Shown here piece after piece: positions 18,639-26,389 of a DNA stretch of 64,000 nt. Position 1 is the first letter of the stretch; each line of letters starts with the position of its first letter. A model generated the notes under the pieces. It was given only the letters and a program-made list of their open reading frames with translations. It was not told the DNA's origin and searched no databases. Origin of the DNA: a virus; IMG/VR virus record IMGVR_UViG_3300030041_000009, positions 62,001-126,000 of that record, one strand, 5' to 3'. A program made the translations under genes and the position numbers.

Positions 18639-19018
18639 AAAATTTTATTGAATTTATAAATGAATCTAAAAAGAAGATAGAAGATGATTTTTTATATGAT
18701 CCAGAATTGACAAAAAAACTTAAATATACAATAGATTGCGCTGAAAAATATAAGAAATGTTATTTTTGGCATAGCGCATCAAATTCTAAACAAAGGACGA
18801 ATAATGAAATTCATTTTACCAGAAATTATCCAGATTATAAATTTGAATATAACGGTGATAAATATGAAGTAAGTTTTAATTATAGTGAATCATCAAATAA
18901 TATTAGATTTTCATTAGATATATATAAAAATGATAATAAATCTAATTTAACTGTTATAAAAAATATTTATAATAAACTTAATAAACTTGAAACAGATATA
19001 AACAAATTTAATTTATGA
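18635..19018 (+). CDS. Capsid-tagged small protein (N-tag MKNFIEFINE, C-end KFNL)
   Basis: 127 residues. Starts MKNFIEFINESKK, a close match to the T4 capsid-targeting peptide, and ends DINKFNL. The core (residues 20-120) is not recognised; it has a YFWHSASNSK stretch near residue 43. The gene overlaps the GNAT stop by 4 bases and its own stop overlaps the next start by 4 bases, so translation is probably coupled. Packaging into the head is inferred from the tag. Confidence 0.6.
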   Translation: MKNFIEFINESKKKIEDDFLYDPELTKKLKYTIDCAEKYKKCYFWHSASNSKQRTNNEIHFTRNYPDYKFEYNGDKYEVSFNYSESSNNIRFSLDIYKNDNKSNLTVIKNIYNKLNKLETDINKFNL

Positions 19019-19287
19019 AATATATTAAGAAATTTGAAATGATTGAAAATAAAAATTATAAAGAAGGTGAATATATTTTAGTTAATATTTATTTTGATCC
19101 ACATCATAGAGTTGATAAAAAATCAAAAATAATAAAAAATAACTTTGACTCTACAACATCATATAAAATATTATATGATGATAATAAAACTGATACTGTT
19201 CTTTTTTATAAAATAATTAGATATTTAACTACAGATGAAATAGATGAATTTGAATCTAATATAAATGCAATTAAATTTAATTTATAA
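19015..19287 (+). CDS. Capsid-tagged small protein (N-tag MKYIKKFE, C-end KFNL)
   Basis: 90 residues. N-terminus MKYIKKFEMIENK and C-terminus NAIKFNL, the two signatures of the tagged family. The core EGEYILVNIYFDPHHRVDKK looks like a small SH3-like beta barrel, similar in style to the cores at 35711 and 36046. It is the last gene before a strong hairpin terminator. Function unknown. Confidence 0.6.
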   Translation: MKYIKKFEMIENKNYKEGEYILVNIYFDPHHRVDKKSKIIKNNFDSTTSYKILYDDNKTDTVLFYKIIRYLTTDEIDEFESNINAIKFNL

Positions 19288-19316
19288 AAAAAGAACCTCA
19301 ATATAAGGTTCTTTTT
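19286..19316 (+). terminator. Rho-independent terminator
   Basis: AAAAAGAACCT and AGGTTCTTTTT around a short loop, just after the stop of the gene at 19015. It ends the plus-strand run that begins before the IS607 element. Confidence 0.85.
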
Positions 19317-19347
19317 AATATTATATTACAAAGATACAAAATTATTT

Positions 19348-19833
19348 TTAATTTTCAATCATTTTTTTAATATCTTTAGATAAATAATATCTAATTTTTT
19401 TATCTTTAATTTTAAATTCGTAAACTTCAAATTTTTTAATTTGCTGTAACGCATTATTAATGAAATTATTCAAATCTACTATAGCATCAGTAAACACTGG
19501 ATCTGAATCCCAATAATCAGGAAATCTTTTCTTATAACTTTCTAATTCATTTTCTACTATTCTAACAGATAAATAAACATTTTTATCAAAAATATTTGAT
19601 TTTATACTTATCATCTCTTTCATATGAACAATAAACCTATGTACTAAATTATCTGTCTCTATTGTTTTTAGTAATCCTATTGCATATGCATCATTTTCTG
19701 AAATGACGATTGGCTTATTTTCTTTTACAATTTCTTGAATCTCTTGCTCATTTTTATCTTTAAGTACAAATCTTTTGTAGTCACTCCATAAGCAACGTCT
19801 AAAAATATCATCAATCGTTAATGTTATTATCAT
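19348..19833 (-). CDS. Hypothetical helical protein
   Basis: 161 residues, not recognised. It begins MIITLTIDDIFRRCLW, is mostly helical and charged, has no signal peptide or membrane segment, and ends KDIKKMIEN. It stands alone on the minus strand between two plus-strand operons. Its region upstream (19850-19920) is T-rich and may hold divergent promoters. Confidence 0.6.
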   Translation of the reverse strand: MIITLTIDDIFRRCLWSDYKRFVLKDKNEQEIQEIVKENKPIVISENDAYAIGLLKTIETDNLVHRFIVHMKEMISIKSNIFDKNVYLSVRIVENELESYKKRFPDYWDSDPVFTDAIVDLNNFINNALQQIKKFEVYEFKIKDKKIRYYLSKDIKKMIEN

Positions 19834-19890
19834 ATTATATTTATATTTTTTTTATTATTAAGTTATATGATAATTATTATTTTTTGTTTA

Positions 19891-19915
19891 TTTTTTTTAA
19901 TATATAATTAAAAAA
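19891..19915 (+). promoter_or_regulatory. Phage-type promoter motif before 19931 gene
   Basis: TTTTTTTTAATATATAATTA, then an A-rich stretch, ending 15 bases before the ATG. Same motif class as at 8356 and 13346. Confidence 0.5.
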
Positions 19916-19930
19916 TAAATCATTCATAAT

Positions 19931-20752
19931 ATGAAAACATACTTGCAATATATCAAAGAAGCTAAAATGAATCAACTCATACAACCAAGTGATGAAGATG
20001 TTTTAGAAGCTGAAAAAATATTAGAAGAAGGAAAAGATAAAAAATTGACAATTAGAGATGTAGGCTGCTTTTATATAGATGTATCTGGAAAATACTCCGT
20101 TTATTATACTTTTTGGAGATGGAATCCAAGAAGTGCATCATGCTATTATATTTGTAATTTAAGTACTGACTTTACGACAGCAGTTAAAAAAGCTGCTAAA
20201 GCTTCTGGTCAAATTCCAGTTATTATAGATAGATTTGGTACATATGCTGGATTATTTCAAGCAGAAAAAAATAAAATATTAAAATTTGGAAAACATCGTG
20301 GAGAAACAATAGGTGAAGTATTCGTAGATGATCCTCAATATGTTGTTTGGTTATCTAAAGGATTTCAAGGAAATGAAGATATGGCGAATGAAATTGAAAA
20401 ATATAAAAATCTATTCTTTGAAACATTAACCAAAAAAAATCAAGAAGAAAGTATAAGTAAATATGTTGGTGAGATTGGAAGTAAAATTACAATAAAAGCT
20501 GATGTTTATAATTTTAAAATCCAAAACACTGAATTTGGCACTCAATATACTTGTAAATTAATAGATGAAGAAGGTAATAGATATATGACTTATAATATTG
20601 GTAGAATAGTAGAAAAAGGTGATACTATATATATGACAGCAAAAGTTAAAGATCATAAAGAAATAGTAGGTATTAAATTTACAGTTATATATTATTGTAA
20701 AATATCTAATGTTTTTAATTTAGAAAAAGATGCAGCAAATTTTAATATGTAA
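19931..20752 (+). CDS. Capsid-tagged protein with ExoX-C-like and OB-like domains
   Basis: 273 residues. The N-terminus MKTYLQYIKEAK is nearly the T4 internal-protein tag MKTYQEFIAEA. Residues about 116-141 (LKFGKHRGETIGEV...DPQYVVWLSKGF) match the small domain found at the C-terminus of exonuclease X-type proteins. Residues about 180-262 (ISKYVGEIGSKITIKADVYN, YTCKLIDEEGN, GDTIYMTAKVKDH) look like an OB fold that binds nucleic acid. The C-end is AANFNM. I infer a nucleic-acid-binding protein packed with the DNA; no nuclease active site is evident. Confidence 0.6.
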   Translation: MKTYLQYIKEAKMNQLIQPSDEDVLEAEKILEEGKDKKLTIRDVGCFYIDVSGKYSVYYTFWRWNPRSASCYYICNLSTDFTTAVKKAAKASGQIPVIIDRFGTYAGLFQAEKNKILKFGKHRGETIGEVFVDDPQYVVWLSKGFQGNEDMANEIEKYKNLFFETLTKKNQEESISKYVGEIGSKITIKADVYNFKIQNTEFGTQYTCKLIDEEGNRYMTYNIGRIVEKGDTIYMTAKVKDHKEIVGIKFTVIYYCKISNVFNLEKDAANFNM

Positions 20753-20755
20753 ATT

Positions 20756-21466
20756 ATGAAATACATCAAAAAATTAAATGAATTCAATATATCTGATATA
20801 GGTAAAAACAAATCCTTTGGGTTTGATTTCTCCCCTAGACGTGGAACATTAAATATACTTCATAATAATGAATTATATTCATTTTATTGGCATGAAGCAT
20901 ATAGTGAGATTATAGATTATCTTGAAAGTAACACAATAATTAATAATCCAATGAAACTTTTAGGTAATATAATTGATTATGTTAATAGTATCACAAGTGA
21001 TATCACAAAATCTAATCAAATAATGACAAATAAAAAACAAATAATTAAATCTAATTTATCATATGAAGATTTATTAATAATAAATTCTATATATTCTTTA
21101 TCTACTAATTTTTGGTTAAATTGGGATACAGATTATGCAAAATATACAATTAAATTTATAAATGATAATTTTAAAAATAAATTACCATCATTAAGTAATA
21201 TATTATTTTTAGATAAAATGATATTTTATTATAATGGATATAAATTAGATTTAAATACTAAAAAGTGGACTCCATCAAAAGATATAGATGTTTCAAATAA
21301 AATTTCAGCAAAAAATATTATAAATATTTTTATGACATATAATTTTCAAAAACAATATTTAAAGAATAATTCATTTCTAATTAATAATATTCCTGATGAA
21401 ATATTAGATGATAATATAAGAATAGAATATGACTACATATTAAAGTCAAATAATTTCAATATATAA
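20756..21466 (+). CDS. Capsid-tagged protein (N-tag MKYIKKLNEF, C-end NFNI)
   Basis: 236 residues. Starts MKYIKKLNEFNISD and ends LKSNNFNI, so it carries both family signatures. The core is not recognised; it has FGFDFSPRRGTLNI near residue 22 and a Trp-rich FWLNWDTDYAKY near 120. It follows the ExoX-C/OB gene by 3 bases in a two-gene transcript that ends at a strong hairpin. Confidence 0.6.
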   Translation: MKYIKKLNEFNISDIGKNKSFGFDFSPRRGTLNILHNNELYSFYWHEAYSEIIDYLESNTIINNPMKLLGNIIDYVNSITSDITKSNQIMTNKKQIIKSNLSYEDLLIINSIYSLSTNFWLNWDTDYAKYTIKFINDNFKNKLPSLSNILFLDKMIFYYNGYKLDLNTKKWTPSKDIDVSNKISAKNIINIFMTYNFQKQYLKNNSFLINNIPDEILDDNIRIEYDYILKSNNFNI

Positions 21467-21468
21467 TT

Positions 21469-21497
21469 AAAAAGACTGTCATTATGACAGTCTTTTT
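21469..21497. terminator. Bidirectional terminator
   Basis: AAAGACTGTCAT and ATGACAGTCTTT around a single base, with flanking A and T runs, between convergent genes ending at 21466 and 21498. Confidence 0.9.
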
Positions 21498-21914
21498 TTA
21501 TATTTTTATATAACCTTTACCAGTAAATTTTAATTTTTCATTTCTATTTTTAACATTTGAGTAACTAACATGTACCCATTCGAAATTTTTTTCATTTATA
21601 ATCTGATCAAATTTGAAATTGCTAACTATTAAATTAAAAAGTTTTTCATTTTCTTCTGGACTACCACCTGTAATATCTGCTGCTTGACCAAATACATGCT
21701 GACTATTGATGAACCCTTTAATTTCTCTATTAACTATCGGAGAACGATATCCACTATTTATATGAATTTGATTACCATATAATTCCCTTAATGGATCAAG
21801 TATATTCTTAACTAATAATACTAAATTATCTTGCTCTGGCTTCATTGGTAAATTATTTAATCCTGTTGAAGTTACAGTTAATTCCGATAAACTAAAATAT
21901 TTTCCAAGTTTCAT
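21498..21914 (-). CDS. Peptidase M15-type cell-wall hydrolase (candidate endolysin)
   Basis: 138 residues. Pattern of M15A DD/LD-carboxypeptidases: KYFSLSELTVTSTG at the start, HINSGYRSPIVNREI (about 50-64), zinc ligands H and D in SQHVFGQAADI (about 72-82), and the third ligand in FEWVHVSY (about 115-122). It cuts peptide crosslinks in peptidoglycan. There is no signal peptide or wall-binding domain, so release would need a holin, or it is a virion-associated lysin. It has its own phage-type promoter. Confidence 0.85.
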   Translation of the reverse strand: MKLGKYFSLSELTVTSTGLNNLPMKPEQDNLVLLVKNILDPLRELYGNQIHINSGYRSPIVNREIKGFINSQHVFGQAADITGGSPEENEKLFNLIVSNFKFDQIINEKNFEWVHVSYSNVKNRNEKLKFTGKGYIKI

Positions 21915-21920
21915 ATTTTC

Positions 21921-21942
21921 TTTTTTATTATATATAAAAAAA
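21921..21942 (-). promoter_or_regulatory. Phage-type promoter motif before M15 peptidase gene
   Basis: The minus strand reads TTTTTTTATATATAATAAAA, about 10 bases before the ATG. Same class as the other T-run plus TATATATA motifs. Confidence 0.55.
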
Positions 21943-21954
21943 TATAAAAAGTTT

Positions 21955-22401
21955 TTATGCCTTTCTCTTTCTTTTTAAAATCACACCAATATTACCATAA
22001 TTTTCAGCATCAAATCCAGTTAACCATTCTAATTCATGCTCAATTATAACATATTTTCCTAATTTACTTCTCCATATATTTTCATACTGTTTAGATGCAT
22101 GATTTACATTATTAGAATTATCAACATAAAGTGCTACTTTTTCATATTCAAATTCATACTCATCATTATCACATATATTATATCCATATAAATTATAATA
22201 TTTAATATAATTATTTAATTTTGAACTACGCGGTAATATATTATAAGGCCAAGATTTTTCTGATGCGCCACACCATTCATCAAATATATCTAAACTATAT
22301 GCAAAACAATTAAAAACAATTAAATTATAATTTATATTTATAATTTTATAATTTTTACCTATCAATTTAGGATGCCAAATTTCAATATTATTTATATCCA
22401 T
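21955..22401 (-). CDS. DUF7689-like protein with conserved Cys and His
   Basis: 148 residues. The order of motifs, VFNCFAYSLDI (about 29-39), EKVALYVDN (about 85-93), NHASKQYENIWRSKLGKY (about 98-115) and IEHELEWLTG, fits bacterial DUF7689 proteins as I recall them. The conserved Cys (about 31) and His (about 99) could be catalytic, in a papain- or transglutaminase-like way, but this is conjecture. It overlaps the upstream gene by 14 bases, so the two are translated as a pair. Confidence 0.5.
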   Translation of the reverse strand: MDINNIEIWHPKLIGKNYKIININYNLIVFNCFAYSLDIFDEWCGASEKSWPYNILPRSSKLNNYIKYYNLYGYNICDNDEYEFEYEKVALYVDNSNNVNHASKQYENIWRSKLGKYVIIEHELEWLTGFDAENYGNIGVILKRKRKA

Positions 22402-22699
22402 TTTCTATACCCCATTTTTTCCAAGAATTCATAATATCAATTGATTTAATTGATTCTTTGTCAGGCTCGTCCCCAGTTATTCTACGTAATGCTTCAAACC
22501 AAAACATACTCTCATCTATTCTATTTAATAATGAAGGTATTGATTTTTCACCATATTCTATAATTTTAATATATGATGGATGAGAATATATTTTTTCTAA
22601 TACTGAACAATTACCTTTTTGATTTTCTAAATCATCAATTAATTTTTCTATAACTAATAAATCATTATTAATAAATTCATTAAATTTATTTATTTCCAT
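22388..22699 (-). CDS. Small acidic protein with FWFEALRRITGDEP motif, partner of DUF7689-like gene
   Basis: 103 residues, helical and acidic. FWFEALRRITGDEPDKES (about 66-83) and WKKWGIENGY at the C-terminus occur together in many bacterial proteins that sit next to toxin-like genes; function unknown to me. The start MEINKFNEFINNDLL is loosely like the capsid tags. It is first in a two-gene operon with the DUF7689-like gene, an arrangement that recalls effector and immunity pairs. Confidence 0.5.
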   Translation of the reverse strand: MEINKFNEFINNDLLVIEKLIDDLENQKGNCSVLEKIYSHPSYIKIIEYGEKSIPSLLNRIDESMFWFEALRRITGDEPDKESIKSIDIMNSWKKWGIENGYK

Positions 22700-22704
22700 T
22701 TTAA

Positions 22705-22727
22705 TTTTTTATTTATATATTAAATAT
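22705..22727 (-). promoter_or_regulatory. Phage-type promoter motif before 22699 gene
   Basis: The minus strand reads TATTTAATATATAAATAAAA, a few bases before the ATG. A plus-strand relative at 22761-22783 (TATTTTTATATAAATATATG) may serve the homing endonuclease gene. Confidence 0.45.
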
Positions 22728-22800
22728 TAGTGATTATAATTAAAATAAACAAAACTTAATTATTTTTATATAAATATATGATAATAAAATAAAATAATAA

Positions 22801-23769
22801 ATGATAATAAGTAAAACTGTTAATATTAGAATTAGTACAAGCAACAAAGATCATTTTGAAAAATTAGGATATAAAGTAAAATTAAATGAATATATTGAAG
22901 TTAACGTTTGTCATTTAAAACCGAATTCAAAAGTTATTATTGATGTAGAATGCGATGTTTGTCATAGAAAAACTCAAATTAGATATGATGTTTATATGAG
23001 AAAATCTATATTTTCATGTAGTTATAAATGCGCTGCAAAATTGTATTTCGCTAAAAGTCAGGAAACATTTATTGCACAATTAAATGAAGTATATAAAAAT
23101 AATCTTGATTTTTCAAAGAGTGTATATGTTAATAATCATACTTGTGTTATTGTAGAATGCGAAAAACACGGAGAATTTAAAATGTTACCGAAAGATTTAA
23201 TTGACGGAAGAGGCTGCATAAAATGTAATAAAGAAAAAAGAATAGAAAAAAGATATAAAAAATTCGTTTCTGAAGCAAAAATATTACACAACAATAAATA
23301 TACTTATCCAAATTATTCAGATTCTAATTATATTGACTCAAGCACGAAGCTAGTAATTAGTTGTCCTATACATGGCGATTTTAAACAAACTTCATCTCAT
23401 CATTTATTATTGTGTGGTTGTCAAAAATGTAGTAATACAAGTAAAAGATTAAAAAGATTAAAAAGATTAAGTGATGATAAATTTGATGGAAATCAAGTAT
23501 TTCCATCATATAATAAAAAAGGTTGTGATATTTTTGATGAAATATCAAAGAATGAAAATATTCATATTCAACATGCAATGAATGAGGGAGAATATCATAT
23601 TGAAGAACTTGGTTATTGGATAGATGGATATGATGCTATAAATAATGTAGTATATGAGTATGACGAAAAACATCATTTTATAAAAGGTGAATTAAGACAA
23701 AAAGATCTTGATAGGCAAAAAGAAATTGAAAATTTTTTAAATTGCAAATTTATAAGAATTAAAGATTAA
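22801..23769 (+). CDS. Homing endonuclease-like protein (Cys-rich DUF723-type repeats, PD-(D/E)XK-like end)
   Basis: 322 residues. Several Cys pairs form treble-clef-like units: CDVCHRKTQ, CEKHGEFKMLPKDL...GCIKC, CPIHGDFKQTSSHHL...GCQKC. The pattern AKILHNNKYTYPNY...YIDSSTKLVISC is typical of DUF723 repeats in phage endonucleases. The C-terminal 60 residues (YWIDGYDAINNVVYEYDEKHHF ...) look like a Vsr/PD-(D/E)XK nuclease core. Its N-terminal 60 residues resemble those of the nuclease at 45308. It abuts the 3' end of uvsW on the other strand by one base, as free-standing homing genes often do. Confidence 0.7.
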   Translation: MIISKTVNIRISTSNKDHFEKLGYKVKLNEYIEVNVCHLKPNSKVIIDVECDVCHRKTQIRYDVYMRKSIFSCSYKCAAKLYFAKSQETFIAQLNEVYKNNLDFSKSVYVNNHTCVIVECEKHGEFKMLPKDLIDGRGCIKCNKEKRIEKRYKKFVSEAKILHNNKYTYPNYSDSNYIDSSTKLVISCPIHGDFKQTSSHHLLLCGCQKCSNTSKRLKRLKRLSDDKFDGNQVFPSYNKKGCDIFDEISKNENIHIQHAMNEGEYHIEELGYWIDGYDAINNVVYEYDEKHHFIKGELRQKDLDRQKEIENFLNCKFIRIKD

Positions 23770-25332
23770 TTATAATTTGACCTTTAATTCATCATAAGGA
23801 TATTGTTGTTTTTTATATACTTCATCTCTTCTAGATTCATATTGTTTCCATAATATTGTTTTATAGTCAGGATGAAAAATGTCTACCAAATCAAATACGA
23901 TTAATTTTGTTTTTTCTTTGTGTAATCTTAGACCTCTCCCTATTGCTTGCCTTATTATTTTAGGCTCTTTATAAGAATCCGCAAAGATAATATTTGTTAT
24001 TGCTTTAACACTTACGCCGACAGAAAATACTCCGAAAGATGCTAAAAGTATTTTAGGATTACCTGAAGTATCTTCTAATTTTTTCTTGATATATTCTCTT
24101 TTTTCTGTAGATGTTGTACCGTCAATATAGAACACATCTTTACCAATGCAATTATCTTTGATATAATTATATAATTCTGTTCCATAAGTAATAGTATGAA
24201 ATAATATAAGAGAATTAGATTTAAATTTATCTGTTAAATTTTTAATAAATGTTTTTCTTTTTGCTGAATTATGTACGTATTCACGTTCTAAAATCCATGC
24301 ACGTTGACCGTCAGTTTTTTTTATATTATTAACTCCTTCTGCAAATTTATGATTATCATGATGTAACATGATAACTTTTATTTTAAGATCTGATATTAAT
24401 CCTTTATCTATTAATTTTCTAGCACTAATATTTATTAATTTAGGACCCATTAAAGATTGAATTGTTAATATTTCTATTGAAGAATCCGAAGGATAAGATC
24501 CACTCATTCCGAATCGTAATTTTGCAACTCCAAACGTTTTTGTTAAAATAGTTTGAATGGTAATAGCTTTTGCAGTATGTGCTTCATCACATGCTACAAC
24601 TTCAAATTGGTCAAAAAATGTTTTAGGATATTTTTCTAATGATTGATAAGTTCCAATGTATATATTTGGTATTTTTTCACCATCTCTATATTTTCTTGGT
24701 TTATCACTCATAACTTCATCAATTCTAATATCAATAGGGTTTTTATTATCATTATTAAAACCGTAATTATAATCATTAAGATCATTATAAAATTGAGTAA
24801 CTAAACTTATACTTGGGACAATCAATAAAAATTTAGCATTTGTATTTATATTTTTTAAATAATAAAATAGTAATGTGCCAAATACCAATGATTTACCTCC
24901 AGCAGTAGCAATTTCAATTAATCCATATTGATGTTTTAATAATTGAAATATTGCATCTACTTGATGTTCATATGGCATAAAAGGTTTACCATCAGGAGTT
25001 TTATGATCTTTATAAAATTCAGTCACAAAATCTTGTACATTTTCTCTTAATATATCTTTATTACGTGGAAATTGTTCTTGATTTTCAATTATAAATTTAT
25101 AACCATACTCTTTACAACATTTATATATTTCTTGCCATAATCCAAAGTCAATTGATCCACCTGGATTTCCAAAATAACTTATACTTCCATCCCATACACC
25201 AAGCTTGAACCTTTTCATAAAACGGTAGTTATGAACTTTTCTGGTTAGATATAGTTTAAGTTGGTTATATTCTCCTTTGGTTGATTCTGTTAAAATTAAC
25301 TTTGAATTGTCTTTATTTAATTTAAATTTCAT
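23770..25332 (-). CDS. uvsW: UvsW-type recombination and branch-migration helicase
   Basis: 520 residues, superfamily 2. An N-terminal domain (NYRFMKRFKLGVWDGSISYF, about 32-51) is typical of T4 UvsW. Walker A is ATAGGKS (about 136-142), motif II is DEAH (about 240), motif III is FGMSGSYPSD (about 262-271), and motif VI is QAIGRGLRLHKEK (about 475-487). T4 UvsW unwinds branched DNA and R-loops and helps switch replication from origin- to recombination-dependent. The gene overlaps a small gene upstream and lies in a run with a UvsY-like gene, which echoes the T4 uvsW-uvsY order. Confidence 0.9.
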   Translation of the reverse strand: MKFKLNKDNSKLILTESTKGEYNQLKLYLTRKVHNYRFMKRFKLGVWDGSISYFGNPGGSIDFGLWQEIYKCCKEYGYKFIIENQEQFPRNKDILRENVQDFVTEFYKDHKTPDGKPFMPYEHQVDAIFQLLKHQYGLIEIATAGGKSLVFGTLLFYYLKNINTNAKFLLIVPSISLVTQFYNDLNDYNYGFNNDNKNPIDIRIDEVMSDKPRKYRDGEKIPNIYIGTYQSLEKYPKTFFDQFEVVACDEAHTAKAITIQTILTKTFGVAKLRFGMSGSYPSDSSIEILTIQSLMGPKLINISARKLIDKGLISDLKIKVIMLHHDNHKFAEGVNNIKKTDGQRAWILEREYVHNSAKRKTFIKNLTDKFKSNSLILFHTITYGTELYNYIKDNCIGKDVFYIDGTTSTEKREYIKKKLEDTSGNPKILLASFGVFSVGVSVKAITNIIFADSYKEPKIIRQAIGRGLRLHKEKTKLIVFDLVDIFHPDYKTILWKQYESRRDEVYKKQQYPYDELKVKL

Positions 25333-25495
25333 GTAATGCCTTTAATTTTTCTTTTCTTAAAATTTTATTTGCTTTATCGTAATATGATTTAAAATTATTT
25401 TTATTTTTAATAAAAAAATCTTTTTTACAATAATACTTTGGAGTAAATCCTAAGTAGTTTATTAATAATTTATATGCTAAATTATTTAGTTCCAT
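25322..25495 (-). CDS. Small conserved protein, tandem paralogue of next gene
   Basis: 57 residues, MELNNLAYKLLINYLGF at the start and SYYDKANKILRKEKLKAL near the end. It is clearly related to the 60-residue protein immediately upstream (identical SYYDKANKILRKEKLK). Both overlap: its start lies within the upstream gene's end and its stop within the uvsW start. Unknown function; a basic helical protein. Confidence 0.65.
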   Translation of the reverse strand: MELNNLAYKLLINYLGFTPKYYCKKDFFIKNKNNFKSYYDKANKILRKEKLKALHEI

Positions 25496-25664
25496 ATGAT
25501 TTTAATGTCTTTAATTTTTCTTTTCTTAGAATTTTATTTGCTTTATCGTAATATGATTTATATCTATTTTTATTTTTCATAAAAATATTAATTTTAAAAT
25601 CCTGAATTGAAATAAATCCAAATTTTTCTATAAATAATTTATATGCCAAATCATCTAATTTCAT
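25482..25664 (-). CDS. Small conserved protein, tandem paralogue
   Basis: 60 residues (MKLDDLAYKLFIEKFGF). Paralogue of the gene at 25322-25495, with which it overlaps by 14 bases. Both sit between uvsW and the UvsY-like gene, where T4 also has small genes of unknown function. No known domain recognised. Confidence 0.65.
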   Translation of the reverse strand: MKLDDLAYKLFIEKFGFISIQDFKINIFMKNKNRYKSYYDKANKILRKEKLKTLKSYGTK

Positions 25665-25884
25665 TTAATAAAAATAATTTCTTTTTTCTAATTTGTTTTA
25701 AACAAACAATATTTATATGGTTTTTAATAGTATTATCTAATAAATCAAATGATAGTTTGTCAGAATTATAAATATATTTTGAGTCATCGAAATGTATTAT
25801 TGTAATTTTTGGGCTATTCATTCCTTCTGCTATTATAAAATCTGATTTTATTTCAAATTTTTTAATATAATTATTAGTTATCAT
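25651..25884 (-). CDS. Small hypothetical protein between uvsW and uvsY-like genes
   Basis: 77 residues (MITNNYIKKFEIKSDFII). Mixed alpha/beta, basic C-terminus. Overlaps the next gene by 14 bases and touches the UvsY-like stop. Not recognised. Confidence 0.6.
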   Translation of the reverse strand: MITNNYIKKFEIKSDFIIAEGMNSPKITIIHFDDSKYIYNSDKLSFDLLDNTIKNHINIVCLKQIRKKKLFLLNEIR

Positions 25885-26342
25885 TATTTGTAACCTCCTA
25901 ATATATTAGCCAGTTCAATTTTAGATTTAACTGAATAGTTTATAGATTCTAGATTTTTAGAAGTATCTCTTAAAAAATTTACATGTTCATCTAGTTCATT
26001 TATAAAGCATTGATGTTCTGATAAATCTGCTTCGATAAGTCTTAATTTTTCTGTTCCAGACGTTTTAACTTGATATGATGTTGCATAGAATTCAAATCTT
26101 TCTTTTGTTAGAACTTTTGTTTTTTGAACCAGTTTATGTATTTTAACGCTATAATTTTTAATTTCTTCGACTACAATTTGTCGTTGACTTATAGCTTCTG
26201 CCTGAATATCTGCAATATTTTTTAGATCGTCGTTAATTAATCTATTAGTTAATTTATTAACAATAGCGATCCATTGTTTTGTAGATTCTATCATTTTTTT
26301 TTGAAATTTTTGTCTTGAGTCTAGTTCAATGTTTTCTGACAT
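25884..26342 (-). CDS. Putative UvsY-like recombination mediator
   Basis: 152 residues, almost wholly helical. The length, the RFEFYATSYQVKTSG stretch (about 87-101) followed by a long helix, and the end YSVKSKIELANILGGYK fit the layout of T4-type UvsY proteins, which load the UvsX recombinase onto single-stranded DNA. Position supports this: it is the first gene of the run leading into uvsW, as in T4. Sequence similarity is weak by eye, so another helical protein is possible. Confidence 0.45.
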   Translation of the reverse strand: MSENIELDSRQKFQKKMIESTKQWIAIVNKLTNRLINDDLKNIADIQAEAISQRQIVVEEIKNYSVKIHKLVQKTKVLTKERFEFYATSYQVKTSGTEKLRLIEADLSEHQCFINELDEHVNFLRDTSKNLESINYSVKSKIELANILGGYK

Positions 26343-26356
26343 AGTTGTAGAATGAG

Positions 26357-26380
26357 TTTATTTTATATATAATATAAATA
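26357..26380 (-). promoter_or_regulatory. Phage-type promoter motif before uvsY-like / uvsW operon
   Basis: The minus strand reads TTTATATTATATATAAAATA, about 18 bases before the ATG at 26342. The operon would run through four small genes to uvsW. Confidence 0.5.
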
Positions 26381-26389
26381 GAAGTTAGT

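Noticed and set aside
19286-19336. Minus-strand small RNA: TATCTTTG element directly before a terminator hairpin
   Set aside because: The -33 element is weak, the transcript would be only about 40 bases, and the hairpin is fully explained as the terminator of the plus-strand gene.
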